From CAWAWP01 sp963841205 (GTDB taxonomy: Bacteria; Chloroflexota; Ktedonobacteria; Ktedonobacterales; JADMIN01), in assembly GCA_963841205.1 (NCBI GenBank), contig CAWJCH010000025.1:93880-157879 (forward strand): 64,000 nt of DNA. The letters run 5' to 3'. The position numbers were made by a program, and so were the translations under genes. Below are positions 1 to 7,980 of the stretch, piece by piece (position 1 is the first letter of the stretch; each line of letters begins with the position of its first letter). Below the pieces are notes generated by a model. That model was given only the letters and a program-made list of their open reading frames with translations, made no database searches and was not told the origin of the DNA.

Positions 1-448
1 TGGCGAGCCGCAGTATCTCGACGCGCGCGCGCTCGGCGTGGTCGGCTTCCTCGTCGCCCTGCTGCTGCTCGCCACGCTTTTCGTCTACCTGCGCCGCGGC
101 AACCTCGCGCCGCTGCTTGGCCTTGCGCGTACCCAGCCACAAACGCGTGCCCCCGCGTCACCTCGCGAAGCCGAGCGGAAGTCGCTGCTGCGTCAGCACC
201 TTGCCCTCGACGAGCAGCGCAAAGCAGGCAAAATCTCCGCTGCAGACTACGAGCGCCTGCGCGGTGACCTGCGCGAGCGCCTACGCGCGGTCTTCGCTGA
301 GCAAGTGGCGAAGCGCGACGGCACGTGCCTCCAGAGCACTGCCAGCCGTAGAGCAAGGGGCATAATGCGCGCAACTCCAGCAGCGGACGCGCAAGCTCGC
401 CCCACATCACCGAAGAAGGTGCCCGCGACTCCAGGGGGTGCCTCATGA
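1..448 (+). CDS. C-terminal part of a membrane protein preceding ccmA (partial)
   Basis: The reading frame is open to the left edge, so the start lies outside the window; the in-frame GTG at 38 need not be the true start. The visible part has one strongly hydrophobic segment (VVGFLVALLLLATLFVYL) followed by an Arg/Ala-rich, charged cytoplasmic tail with the helix RKAGKISAADYERLRGDLRE, which resembles the short helical tails of cytochrome c biogenesis accessory proteins. Its stop overlaps the ccmA start (ATGA), so it is the first visible gene of the ccm operon and probably works in cytochrome c maturation. I cannot name the family from this fragment. The last 40 residues are low complexity. 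Confidence 0.6.
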   Translation, partial: GEPQYLDARALGVVGFLVALLLLATLFVYLRRGNLAPLLGLARTQPQTRAPASPREAERKSLLRQHLALDEQRKAGKISAADYERLRGDLRERLRAVFAEQVAKRDGTCLQSTASRRARGIMRATPAADAQARPTSPKKVPATPGGAS

Positions 449-1212
449 GCGCCTCACTCGCGCGCCTCCCGATCTCGCCCGACCAGGCAGCGGTGCAGGT
501 CCAGGCCCTCGTCTCCGTCGAGCGGTTGACCAAGCTCTATGATCAGCGTCCCATCTTGCGCAACGTCTCGTTCGCCCTGCCCGCCGGTCGGGCGCTGGCA
601 CTCTTCGGCACGAACGGCGCCGGCAAGACGACGCTGCTGCGCGTCCTCGCCACGTTGACGCATCCCACCTCCGGCGCGGCGACCATCTCCGGACTCGACC
701 TCACCACCGAGGCGGACGCCCTGCGTTTCCGGATAGGCTACGTCGGACACCGCCCTCATCTGTACGATGAGTTGACGGCACGCGAAAATCTGCTTTTCTT
801 CGCACGCATGTACGGCCTGCGCGACGGACCCGACCGCGCCGAACGACTCCTCGCACACGTCGGGCTCACCTTTAGGGCGCGCGACCGCGTCGCCAACTTC
901 TCACGCGGTCAGTTGCAACGCCTGGCGCTTGCCCGCGGTATCCTCCATGAGCCGTCGCTCCTCCTACTTGACGAGCCGGATACGGGCCTCGACGCCAGCG
1001 CGCTCGCCTTACTCAGCGACATCATCGACGAGCAGCTCTCTCGCGGCGGCAGCGTCATCTTGACGACGCATGCCATCGACCGCGGTCTGGCCCTTGCCGA
1101 CGACGCGCTGATTCTCGCGCGCGGTCGCGTCGCGCATGCGGGGCTGTCCGACGGATTGACCGCCGAACGCGTGGTCAAGCTCTACAGCGGAGGAGGTGAG
1201 GTCGGAGCATGA
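445..1212 (+). CDS. ccmA: Heme exporter / cytochrome c maturation ABC ATPase CcmA
   Basis: This is the ATP-hydrolysing subunit of the CcmABC complex, which takes part in heme delivery or release for c-type cytochrome assembly. In 255 residues it shows a Walker A motif (GTNGAGKTT, residues 55-63), a Q-loop region, an ABC signature-like stretch (FSRGQLQRLALARG) and Walker B with the D-loop (LLLLDEPDTGLD), then the switch His (ILTTHAID). The signature has SRGQ in place of SGGQ, as is common in CcmA. About 25 extra residues precede the fold. The start ATG overlaps the preceding stop, and the stop overlaps the ccmB start (ATGA), so the genes are translationally coupled. The assignment is firm because ccmB and ccmC follow. 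Confidence 0.93.
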   Translation: MSASLARLPISPDQAAVQVQALVSVERLTKLYDQRPILRNVSFALPAGRALALFGTNGAGKTTLLRVLATLTHPTSGAATISGLDLTTEADALRFRIGYVGHRPHLYDELTARENLLFFARMYGLRDGPDRAERLLAHVGLTFRARDRVANFSRGQLQRLALARGILHEPSLLLLDEPDTGLDASALALLSDIIDEQLSRGGSVILTTHAIDRGLALADDALILARGRVAHAGLSDGLTAERVVKLYSGGGEVGA

Positions 1213-1883
1213 AGTCGTCTCGCCTCTTCTGGGATCAACTATGCACACTTTTGTGGAAAGATCTGCGCACCGAACTGCGATCGCGGCAGGTTTGGCTGGC
1301 GATGGGCATGTTCGCGCTCCTCGTCCTCGTCGTCTTCAACTTCGCCTTCAATTTGCAAGAGAGCGACAAGACCGCCATCGCCCCCGGCGCGCTCTGGATC
1401 GCCTTCGTCTTCGCCAGCGTGCTCGGCCTGGGCCGCACCCTCGTCTCCGAGCAGGAGCAAGGTTCGCTGGATCGCCTGCTGCTCTGTCCGGTCGATCGTC
1501 GCGCCATCTTCCTCGCCAAGCTCGCCGGCAACCTGCTCTTCGTCGGCGTCGTCGAGGTGGTCGCGCTGCCGGTCTTCGCCGTGATCTATGAACTGCCTAT
1601 CCTCCAGCCGCGGGTGATCCCCATCGTCGGGCTCGGCACGCTCGGCGTCGCCACCGTCTGCACGCTCTTCGCCGCTATCGCCGCCAACACGAGGGCGCGC
1701 GAGATGCTGCTGCCGATCCTCGTCTTCCCGATGGTTATCCCCATCGTGATCAGCGCCGTGCAGGCGACCCAAGGCCTCTTCACATCGGGCGACAACACGC
1801 CCTGGCTCGGCATGATGCTCGCCTTCGACGTCATCTTCGTCTGTGTGGCATTCGTCACGTTCCAATTTGCGATAGAGGAGTGA
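1209..1883 (+). CDS. ccmB: Heme exporter membrane subunit CcmB
   Basis: CcmB is the integral membrane partner of CcmA. The 224-residue protein has the family length and about six hydrophobic segments, beginning with the basic N-terminal stretch LLWKDLRTELRSRQVWLAMG, then FALLVLVVFNFAF. The conserved early loop is present (SEQEQGSLDRLLLCPVDR), where the family carries an amphipathic helix with acidic residues and the L-L-P/R pattern. It overlaps ccmA by four bases and ccmC by four bases. No break or unusual feature is seen. Confidence 0.92.
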   Translation: MKSSRLFWDQLCTLLWKDLRTELRSRQVWLAMGMFALLVLVVFNFAFNLQESDKTAIAPGALWIAFVFASVLGLGRTLVSEQEQGSLDRLLLCPVDRRAIFLAKLAGNLLFVGVVEVVALPVFAVIYELPILQPRVIPIVGLGTLGVATVCTLFAAIAANTRAREMLLPILVFPMVIPIVISAVQATQGLFTSGDNTPWLGMMLAFDVIFVCVAFVTFQFAIEE

Positions 1884-2722
1884 GGCTCACAATGGAGATT
1901 TCGAGCCGTACGTCGCACGTGACCGCGACGATCATCAACAACCCGACCGCGTTGAAAGTCCGCCAGCTCGCAGATCGATACGGCGACTACGCGCTCGGCG
2001 CGGCCACCGTCGTGGCGATGACCGCGGCAATCTTGATGGCGTTGCTCTACGCGCCCACGCTGGACGTGAACTATGGTTTCGACATCCAGCGCATCGAGTA
2101 CTTCCACGTCGGCATCGCCTGGATCGCCTATCTCACGTTCTTCGTCGTCCTGGTCGGCAGCATCATGTACCTCTGGCGCGGGGACGAGCGGTGGGATTGG
2201 CTCGCGCACGCCAGCGCCGAGATCGGCGTCGTCTTCAGCGCCCTCGTCCTTATCTCGGGGTCGCTCTGGGGCAAGGGCTTCTGGGGTACCTGGTGGGACT
2301 GGCACGAGCCTCGGCTCGTCACCACCCTGGTGCTTTGGTTCATCTATGTCGGCTATCTGCTGCTCCGCTCATACTCTCGCCGCTCCGAGAGCATCCGGCG
2401 CAATGCCGCTATCCTCGGCATCGCCGGCTTCGTCGCGGTGCCACTGAACTACGTCTCCATCACCTGGCTCGACGCCAAGTATGAGATCCATCCGCAGCTC
2501 GGCTCGGCGCCGCAGGGGTCGCCCGTGCAGGCGCCGGAGGTGGTCATCACCCTGCTAGTCGCGGTCGTCGCCTTCACCTTGCTCTATGCGTTTCTGCTGC
2601 TCCAAGTTTACCGCTTGCAGCGGCTCCAGACCGAGGTCGAGCGCTTGCGCATCCGCGCTGAGCTCGACGAGCCCGTCTCATTCGCGGCCGAAAATGCCGA
2701 ACCGATCTCCACACGAGCGTAA
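1880..2722 (+). CDS. ccmC: Cytochrome c biogenesis protein CcmC (heme handling, WWD domain)
   Basis: CcmC is a six-helix membrane protein of the heme-handling family; it presents heme to the CcmE chaperone. The diagnostic tryptophan-rich WWD motif is at residues 130-142 (WGKGFWGTWWDWH), and conserved histidines lie before it (EYFHVGIAW, H76) and near the C-terminal helix (YEIHPQ). Length (280 residues) is somewhat above the family norm because of a 30-residue N-terminal extension and a charged C-terminal tail. The first start, GTG 1880, overlaps the ccmB stop; ATG 1892 is an alternative. It sits between ccmB and a ccmD-like gene, the usual order. Confidence 0.92.
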   Translation: MRLTMEISSRTSHVTATIINNPTALKVRQLADRYGDYALGAATVVAMTAAILMALLYAPTLDVNYGFDIQRIEYFHVGIAWIAYLTFFVVLVGSIMYLWRGDERWDWLAHASAEIGVVFSALVLISGSLWGKGFWGTWWDWHEPRLVTTLVLWFIYVGYLLLRSYSRRSESIRRNAAILGIAGFVAVPLNYVSITWLDAKYEIHPQLGSAPQGSPVQAPEVVITLLVAVVAFTLLYAFLLLQVYRLQRLQTEVERLRIRAELDEPVSFAAENAEPISTRA

Positions 2723-2767
2723 TAGTACCGCCGGAGTGTCTCCGGCTTCACGGAGGAGGATCATCCC

Positions 2768-2944
2768 ATGCACGGTGCCGTCGGATTCCTGGTAGCGGCC
2801 TACGCCATCTTCTGGATCGCACTGCTCGTCTACGTCGGCTGGATCGCCTTGCGGCTGCGCGGCGTCCGCACGGATCTCGAAGCCGTCCGCGAAATGCTGG
2901 ACGAGCGCGAGCGTGCTAGCGACTCCACGAGCCAGCGGATGTGA
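2768..2944 (+). CDS. ccmD: CcmD-like small membrane protein (58 aa)
   Basis: This short gene encodes one transmembrane helix (residues 5-29, starting GFLVAAYAIFWIALLVYVGW) followed by a charged helix (RTDLEAVREMLDERERA). CcmD proteins have exactly this layout and stabilise the CcmABC-CcmE complex. A strong ribosome binding site (GGAGGAGG) ends about nine bases before the ATG at 2768. It lies 45 bases after ccmC, in the usual operon position. Sequence conservation in CcmD is low, so the call rests on size, topology and position. Confidence 0.8.
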   Translation: MHGAVGFLVAAYAIFWIALLVYVGWIALRLRGVRTDLEAVREMLDERERASDSTSQRM

Positions 2945-3119
2945 CCAGTCAATACCGGGAGCGAGTAGCCGATAGATTGCTTCGCTACCGTCTAGTCCTC
3001 GCGCGAGGCCTCTGATACAATAGCCTCTATTGGACTCGTGAGTGGCTTCCCGCCAAGGCGAATCTCAACCCGATGAAGCAAGCGTCGAATCGGGCTTGGC
3101 ATAGTAGGAGAATCATCGC

Positions 3120-3575
3120 ATGGCTGAGAACTACGAGGTCGTCTACACCCACCCCAGCGGTGCCACGGCGACCTTCATCCGCCACGACGGCGAGCTCGAC
3201 GCGCTGGCGAAGGCGCTGGACTCTGAGCAATTCTGGGTCTTCAAGAACGTCAAGGCATTGCTGGTGCGCAACGAGGCCGGCGACCTTGAAGAGTCGAATC
3301 GCCTGATGCGCGAGATCGGCTTCGCCGCCGCGGTCCGCGTCATCACAAAGCCCGAACCTGTCCCGGCGCTCGCCCGCGAACCTGCCTACGCCGTTGAAGA
3401 GGCGCATGGTGGCATCCATCTCCCCGGGCCCAGCTTGTGGCCGCTTTTCCTGGCTTTCTCATCCCTCGTCGCGTTTGGCGGCGTCCTCGTCTGGACCTCC
3501 ACACTCTTGGTCACCGCCATCGGCATGGTCCTTGTTTTCATCAGCATCGTCGGTTGGGGGTTGGAGCCAATCTAA
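3120..3575 (+). CDS. Two-helix membrane protein next to oxidase subunit III; oxidase subunit IV-like
   Basis: The 151-residue protein has a soluble N-terminal half of about 90 residues (MAENYEVVYTHPSG...) and two closely spaced hydrophobic helices at the C-terminus (LWPLFLAFSSLVAFGGVLVW and LLVTAIGMVLVFISIVGWG). This helix pair followed by WGLEP is the pattern of the small subunit found beside cytochrome oxidase subunit III in Chloroflexota and Actinobacteria. The start at 3120 has GTAGGAG upstream. It lies 55 bases before the subunit III gene. The soluble half has no motif I recognise. The role as an oxidase accessory subunit is inferred from position and topology. Confidence 0.6.
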   Translation: MAENYEVVYTHPSGATATFIRHDGELDALAKALDSEQFWVFKNVKALLVRNEAGDLEESNRLMREIGFAAAVRVITKPEPVPALAREPAYAVEEAHGGIHLPGPSLWPLFLAFSSLVAFGGVLVWTSTLLVTAIGMVLVFISIVGWGLEPI

Positions 3576-3630
3576 CCTCCGGCGTATCGGTAGTTCGATT
3601 TTTCAGTGATTTGAAAGGGTACGCGCTCGC

Positions 3631-4224
3631 ATGAGCTCCGCCGTTCAAGAGACAACCGCGCAGCAAGAGCATCAACCGGCCGCGCGTGGTCTCGGCTGGT
3701 ATGGCATGGTCTTCTTCATCGCCTCAGAGGCGGTGTTTTTCGCCAACCTCTTCGCGGCGTACCTCTATCTGCGCGTTCGCGCCGGTGGCTCGCTGCCGAT
3801 GGACGGCGCCGAGATCGACAAGACGCTCGGCGCGGTAAACCTCGTCATCCTGATCACCAGCAGCGTCTGGATGCACTTCGCCGTCAGCAATCTCAAGAAA
3901 GGCAACAAACAGCGATTTAGCCTCTTTCTTTTCCTGACGATCCTTTTCGGCGCGACATTCTTGGGCATCCAGATCTTCGAGTATGCGAACAACAATTTCG
4001 GGCCGAGCACCGGCGTCATCGGCTCGACCTTCTACACCATCACCGGCTTCCACGGCGCCCACGTCACCGCCGGCTTGCTCTTCCTGATTGTCCTGTTCTT
4101 CCGCTCGCTCCGTGGCGATTTCACGAAGGACAAGCATTTCGCCGTCACCGCGGGCGAGATGTACTGGCACTTCGTCGACGTCATCTGGATATTCGTGGTG
4201 ACTCTGTTGTACTTTACGCAGTGA
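3631..4224 (+). CDS. ctaE: Cytochrome c oxidase subunit III
   Basis: This is the third core subunit of a heme-copper oxidase, a membrane protein that stabilises the catalytic subunit. At 197 residues with five predicted helices it is the short, bacterial form. Family hallmarks are present: the N-terminal GWYGMVFFIASEAVFFANLF segment with the conserved Glu, the central GFHGAHVTAGLLFL segment, and the last helix with YWHFVDVIWIFVV. Subunits I and II are not in the window, so the operon is either split or the genes are elsewhere. Confidence 0.92.
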   Translation: MSSAVQETTAQQEHQPAARGLGWYGMVFFIASEAVFFANLFAAYLYLRVRAGGSLPMDGAEIDKTLGAVNLVILITSSVWMHFAVSNLKKGNKQRFSLFLFLTILFGATFLGIQIFEYANNNFGPSTGVIGSTFYTITGFHGAHVTAGLLFLIVLFFRSLRGDFTKDKHFAVTAGEMYWHFVDVIWIFVVTLLYFTQ

Positions 4225-4299
4225 GGTCACGCGCGGTCGTCGGCGCAGCCACCTGTCGCTTGCCCGCCGTGCTGGCCACGACGGAAAGGGGCTGTGCGC

Positions 4300-4707
4300 A
4301 TGGATGACAAGGGTAGCGAAGTTGCGGTAAACGCTCGCACCTTGTCTGAAGATACAGGTGCCGCGACCCGCCACATGAATTGTGACATCTGCCGCCGTCG
4401 CCTCGGCAAGGACATCTTCTTCGTCGAGGAGACAGGCGACGTGCCCGACGAGCGCCAGTCATGGGCGCTCTGCGAAGAGTGCCATGCCGCTGTCCGCGAG
4501 CGTCTCGAAGTCTCGCCCGTGCGCACGCCGCTACGCCTGCGCGTCGCCGTGGGACTCGTCGCCGCCGAGCGCACGCCAGAGGCGCGCCGGTCCAACTTCG
4601 GCCAGCTCACCGACGAGAGTTGGATTAAAGTCTTTTTCTGGCTTTTCCCCATCACCATGATTGTGCATTTGTTGATCATCGTCGCCGTTGCTGGCTGGTT
4701 CAAATAA
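4300..4707 (+). CDS. Zinc-finger-like protein with one C-terminal membrane anchor, unknown
   Basis: The 135-residue protein carries two CxxC pairs (CDIC and CEEC, about 35 residues apart), which looks like a treble-clef or zinc-ribbon site, then a charged linker and a C-terminal hydrophobic helix (VFFWLFPITMIVHLLIIVAV) ending WFK. I chose ATG 4300 because GGAAAGG lies about ten bases upstream; GTG 4294 would be too close to it. It lies between oxidase subunit III and a DUF3054 gene, so a role in respiratory-chain biogenesis is possible, but nothing in the sequence proves it. Confidence 0.6.
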   Translation: MDDKGSEVAVNARTLSEDTGAATRHMNCDICRRRLGKDIFFVEETGDVPDERQSWALCEECHAAVRERLEVSPVRTPLRLRVAVGLVAAERTPEARRSNFGQLTDESWIKVFFWLFPITMIVHLLIIVAVAGWFK

Positions 4708-4716
4708 GGGCGCAGC

Positions 4717-5196
4717 ATGTCCGACCCTGCCACCGTTGCCAATTCCGTCCGCGCTGAACGGGCGCGGCAAACGCAGTCTATTCACTGGCGCCCGGTGATC
4801 CTCGTCGTCGGCGACGCCATTTCGTTCCTCATCTTCGCCAGCGCGGGGCGTTCGAGTCACGGCGAGGCGACCGGGTTCAGCGCCGCGCTCTATGTGGTTG
4901 GTACCGCGCTACCGTTCGCCGCCTCATGGTTCGTCGTCGCGTCCGTCCTTGGCGCGTTCAGCCGCTCCGCCACGGCGACGTTCAGCAAGATGCTCCTGCG
5001 GACGGAGCTCGCCTGGGTCTGCACCTGGCCCCTCGCGATGCTCGTGCGCTTCTTGGCCGACAGGGTGCGCGGCCTGCCGCTCAACTCAGGCTTCTTCGCC
5101 TTCGCGGCAGTTGTCCTCATCACGAACGCGATCTTCCTCGGCGCCTGGCGCAGCGTTTTCGCACTCATCTCATCTCGGCTGCGACCATCTCGGTAA
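4717..5196 (+). CDS. DUF3054 membrane protein
   Basis: The 159-residue protein has four hydrophobic segments and the DUF3054 pattern: an N-terminal helix with a polar loop (VGDAISFLIFASAGRSSHG), a second helix around a conserved Pro, and a late segment with a basic loop (MLVRFLADRVRG), ending in FLGAWRSVFAL. The family is widespread in Actinobacteria and Chloroflexota and has no established function. It starts nine bases after the zinc-finger membrane protein, so the two are probably cotranscribed. Confidence 0.75.
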   Translation: MSDPATVANSVRAERARQTQSIHWRPVILVVGDAISFLIFASAGRSSHGEATGFSAALYVVGTALPFAASWFVVASVLGAFSRSATATFSKMLLRTELAWVCTWPLAMLVRFLADRVRGLPLNSGFFAFAAVVLITNAIFLGAWRSVFALISSRLRPSR

Positions 5197-5281
5197 CTCC
5201 GCTTGTTGTGGTAGAATACGTCGCGCGTTCTGCTCTAGCGCGGCCCGTATCTGAACCAACCACATCACTGCTAGGTGTACC

Positions 5282-5578
5282 ATGCAGCACCTCAAGATTT
5301 TCAACAGCGCTTCGTGCGGCGACGACTTGGATCAATTCGGGCGCCTGGTCGAGACATGGCTGGTGACGGAGCAGCCCACAGTGCAGTTGATGGGGCAGTC
5401 GGCGCTTGACACACATCTCATTCTCAGCGTGCTCTACATGGAACACGGGCAGGACGGAGAGTCGGCAGCAGAAGCCGCCAGTGTGCCCGATGTGTTCGAG
5501 CGCACGCTCGACGATGCCTATCTTGAGCCTGACGACTCGCTCGATTCCCCATTGCCGGAAGTGGAATTGCCCTACTGA
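5282..5578 (+). CDS. Uncharacterised 98-aa acidic protein coupled to a radical SAM gene
   Basis: I do not recognise this protein. It has a mixed N-terminal half (MQHLKIFNSASCGDDLDQFG) and an acidic, low-complexity C-terminal tail rich in D, E, S and P. There is one Cys and no predicted membrane segment. Its stop codon overlaps the start of the downstream radical SAM gene (TGATG), which suggests translational coupling and a shared job. It could be a partner or a substrate of that enzyme, but there is no leader/core pattern that would prove a peptide precursor. Confidence 0.6.
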   Translation: MQHLKIFNSASCGDDLDQFGRLVETWLVTEQPTVQLMGQSALDTHLILSVLYMEHGQDGESAAEAASVPDVFERTLDDAYLEPDDSLDSPLPEVELPY

Positions 5579-6891
5579 TGATGACCTCCGCCTCATACCC
5601 CTATGTGGTCTATAGCACCCCCGATGGCGGCGTTGGCGAACGTCGCGATCTTCGCGCCCTCGACTATCGCGGCGAGCCGCTGACGCGCGACGACCTTATC
5701 CCCTTGCCAGAGGGCGCTACCCTTTCGATGCTACCGGAACGCCTCGCCGTCGGGGCCGACCAGCGCGGTGATCGTACAGCGCTCGACGAGTTGATGGGAT
5801 GGGCGCTGGCCGCCTTGCTGCCCATCGGCTACACCCGCATGCGCCTTCCCGCCTATGATAAAACGCCCCGCACGCAATCGCTGCCATTCTTCGGCTACAC
5901 CGCCGTCGCCGGCTGGCACGGACGCATCTATGTCGCGGCGGCGCGCACCGACACCCCTGAACGCTGGATCTCGCGCAACTACGATCCGCGCCGCCTGCGT
6001 CGTCTCGTCAACGAGCGTCTGGCAGCCGAGCCGGAGAATCGTGTCCTCCAGCAGCATGCGCACTGTGCGCTCGACTATGCCTGCCCGACGGCCAGCAACC
6101 TTTTCTTCGGACGTTGGGAGGGCGCCATCGCCGTCTCGCCGGGCTGCAACGCCCGCTGCATCGGGTGCATCTCCAAGCAGGACGAAGACGAGCTGGTCTC
6201 CCCGCAGGACCGCCTGCTATTCGTGCCCAACGCAGACGAGGTGATCGACGTCGCCGTGCGCCATCTCGAACAGTCGCCGGACGCCATCATCAGTTTCGGC
6301 CAGGGCTGCGAGGGCGAGCCGCTGATTCAGGCGCGGCTCATCGAGCGCGCGATCCGCGCAATCCGCGAGCGCACGGCGAGTGGCACGATCAACATCAACA
6401 CCAACGCCAGCAATCCCCGCGCGCTCCAGCGCCTATACGACGCCGGACTCGACAGCTTGCGCGCCAGCACCATCTCCGCCGTCTGCGAGACCTACGACGC
6501 CTATTATCGCCCGATCGGCTACACGTTCGACCACGTCAAGCGCTCACTGGAGCTGGCCCGCGACGCTGGCGTGTACACCTCGATCAACCTGCTCTGCTTT
6601 CCAGGCTTGATCGACGCGGAGGATGAGGTCGCCGCGCTGCTCGACTATGCCCGCGAGACGGGCCTGCGCCTGATCCAGCTCCGCAACCTCAACATCGACC
6701 CCGAGGTGCTGCTGCCGCGCATGCCGGCTCCCAAGGGTAAGCCGATCGGGATGGCGGCCTTCATCGAGACATTGCATCGCGAGCTGCCCAGCGTCGCGAT
6801 TGGTAACTTCAGCCGCCCGGTGAAGCGAGGCGCGCGCGCCGCAGCAACCGTTCCGCCGCCGCCAGCACCGGCTGCACCCCTAGCTCGGTAA
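5578..6891 (+). CDS. Radical SAM enzyme, function unknown
   Basis: The 437-residue protein has a 160-residue N-terminal domain and then a radical SAM core with the cluster motif CNARCIGC (CxxxCxxC), followed by the glycine-rich SAM-binding strand (IISFGQGCEGEP) and NINTNASNP, typical of the TIM-barrel strands. After the barrel comes LLCFPGLIDAEDE. The tail is Pro/Ala/Arg rich. It is coupled to the 98-residue gene upstream. Its last 83 bases overlap the convergent glycosyltransferase gene. The reaction is not evident; the barrel resembles the pyruvate-formate-lyase activase-like group. Confidence 0.8.
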   Translation: MMTSASYPYVVYSTPDGGVGERRDLRALDYRGEPLTRDDLIPLPEGATLSMLPERLAVGADQRGDRTALDELMGWALAALLPIGYTRMRLPAYDKTPRTQSLPFFGYTAVAGWHGRIYVAAARTDTPERWISRNYDPRRLRRLVNERLAAEPENRVLQQHAHCALDYACPTASNLFFGRWEGAIAVSPGCNARCIGCISKQDEDELVSPQDRLLFVPNADEVIDVAVRHLEQSPDAIISFGQGCEGEPLIQARLIERAIRAIRERTASGTININTNASNPRALQRLYDAGLDSLRASTISAVCETYDAYYRPIGYTFDHVKRSLELARDAGVYTSINLLCFPGLIDAEDEVAALLDYARETGLRLIQLRNLNIDPEVLLPRMPAPKGKPIGMAAFIETLHRELPSVAIGNFSRPVKRGARAAATVPPPPAPAAPLAR

Positions 6892-7963
6892 GGCAGGGTC
6901 GCGGCGGGCATCCCTCAGGCATCCCTAACTCATGCCCCCGATAGAAGCAGGGACTGCACGGCAGATCGTCCCGCCGCACGACAGTTACGCGACAACGTGC
7001 CTCCGGCGCGTACGGCCCCCAGGCGCGCGCATTCGAGGGACCGAACACTGCCACCACCGGTAGCCCTGCCGCCGCTGCGAGGTGCATAGGAAACGAATCA
7101 TTGCCTGCAAAGAGATCGCACGAAGCCAACGCTTGGGCCATCACGCGCGGCGACCCACTGCTCTCTGCCACCGTCGTCCAAGTCGGCCGCCCCAGCAGCG
7201 TCACCAGTCGTCCGCGAAGCTCCGCCTCATCAGGTCCGCCCACGAGCACGATCCGCGCGTCATCCCGCTCATGCAAGGCAATCGCCAGCTCCGCGAACCG
7301 CTCCAACGGCCACCGTCGTGCCACGCTGTAGATCCCGCTCCCGGCGTGAATCGCGACGCGTGACGGGCTGTCGCTCGTCTTCGACGCGCGCGCAAGTGAG
7401 CCCCATCCGAGATCCGCGAGCGTCGGTCCCAGCGTATGGCCATCCGCCGCATCAAACGTCGCGGCAACCGCGGCATAATACTCCGCCTCGTGACGTGCGC
7501 CGAAGCCGTCGTCGGCTACGAGCAAATCGAGGAATCCGCCGCGTCCGTTGTCGAGTCCAGCGGTCGTCCGCGCGCCGATCAAGCGGACCAGCGCGCGATG
7601 CTTCCGAACCCCGCCAGCGAGCGTCAGGTGGTGCAACAGTAGAAGCGCGTCGTACCCAACCGCCCGCAGCCGTGCTACCTCTCGCGCCACCACGCCGAAC
7701 ATCCCAGCACGTCCGGCCCCTCGACTGTTCGGCCCCGAACCCGGTCCGAAGGCGTGGATGTGGTCGACCAGCGGCGAATCGGCGAGCAGTTGTGCCGCGG
7801 CCGAGGACGTGAGCACGTCGATCCGGGCATCAGGGTACCGTTTGCGCAGCGCGCGCAATGCCGGCACGCCGAGCAGCAGATCGCCCAGCCCGGCCATCTT
7901 CACCACAAGGATGCGCGCGTGCGGTCCGAGCGTGACCGTTGTCATCGGAGTTAATGTGCTCAT
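6809..7963 (-). CDS. Family 9 glycosyltransferase (heptosyltransferase-like)
   Basis: The enzyme transfers a sugar from a nucleotide donor and acts on cell-surface glycans. Family 9 marks are the N-terminal ILVVKMAGLGDLLLGVPALR stretch, a C-terminal domain with the donor-binding region FAGNDSFPMHLAAAAGLPVV and VFGPSNARAWGP, and Cys-rich C-terminal motifs (CSPCFY, GCPPRPC). Length (384) is normal. The start may be ATG 7963 or the ATG six codons later; neither has a strong ribosome binding site. It is followed (upstream in the window) by a second family 9 gene only 17 bases away, so the two are cotranscribed. The 3' end overlaps the radical SAM gene by 83 bases. Confidence 0.85.
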   Translation of the reverse strand: MSTLTPMTTVTLGPHARILVVKMAGLGDLLLGVPALRALRKRYPDARIDVLTSSAAAQLLADSPLVDHIHAFGPGSGPNSRGAGRAGMFGVVAREVARLRAVGYDALLLLHHLTLAGGVRKHRALVRLIGARTTAGLDNGRGGFLDLLVADDGFGARHEAEYYAAVAATFDAADGHTLGPTLADLGWGSLARASKTSDSPSRVAIHAGSGIYSVARRWPLERFAELAIALHERDDARIVLVGGPDEAELRGRLVTLLGRPTWTTVAESSGSPRVMAQALASCDLFAGNDSFPMHLAAAAGLPVVAVFGPSNARAWGPYAPEARCRVTVVRRDDLPCSPCFYRGHELGMPEGCPPRPCLTELGVQPVLAAAERLLRRARLASPGG

Positions 7964-7980
7964 ACCGCGGTCCCTGCGAA

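Noticed and set aside
1239..1865. Long frame on the minus strand opposite ccmB
   Set aside because: Composition is Asp/Glu/Arg/Gly-biased with no family match; it is the mirror of the ccmB coding frame.
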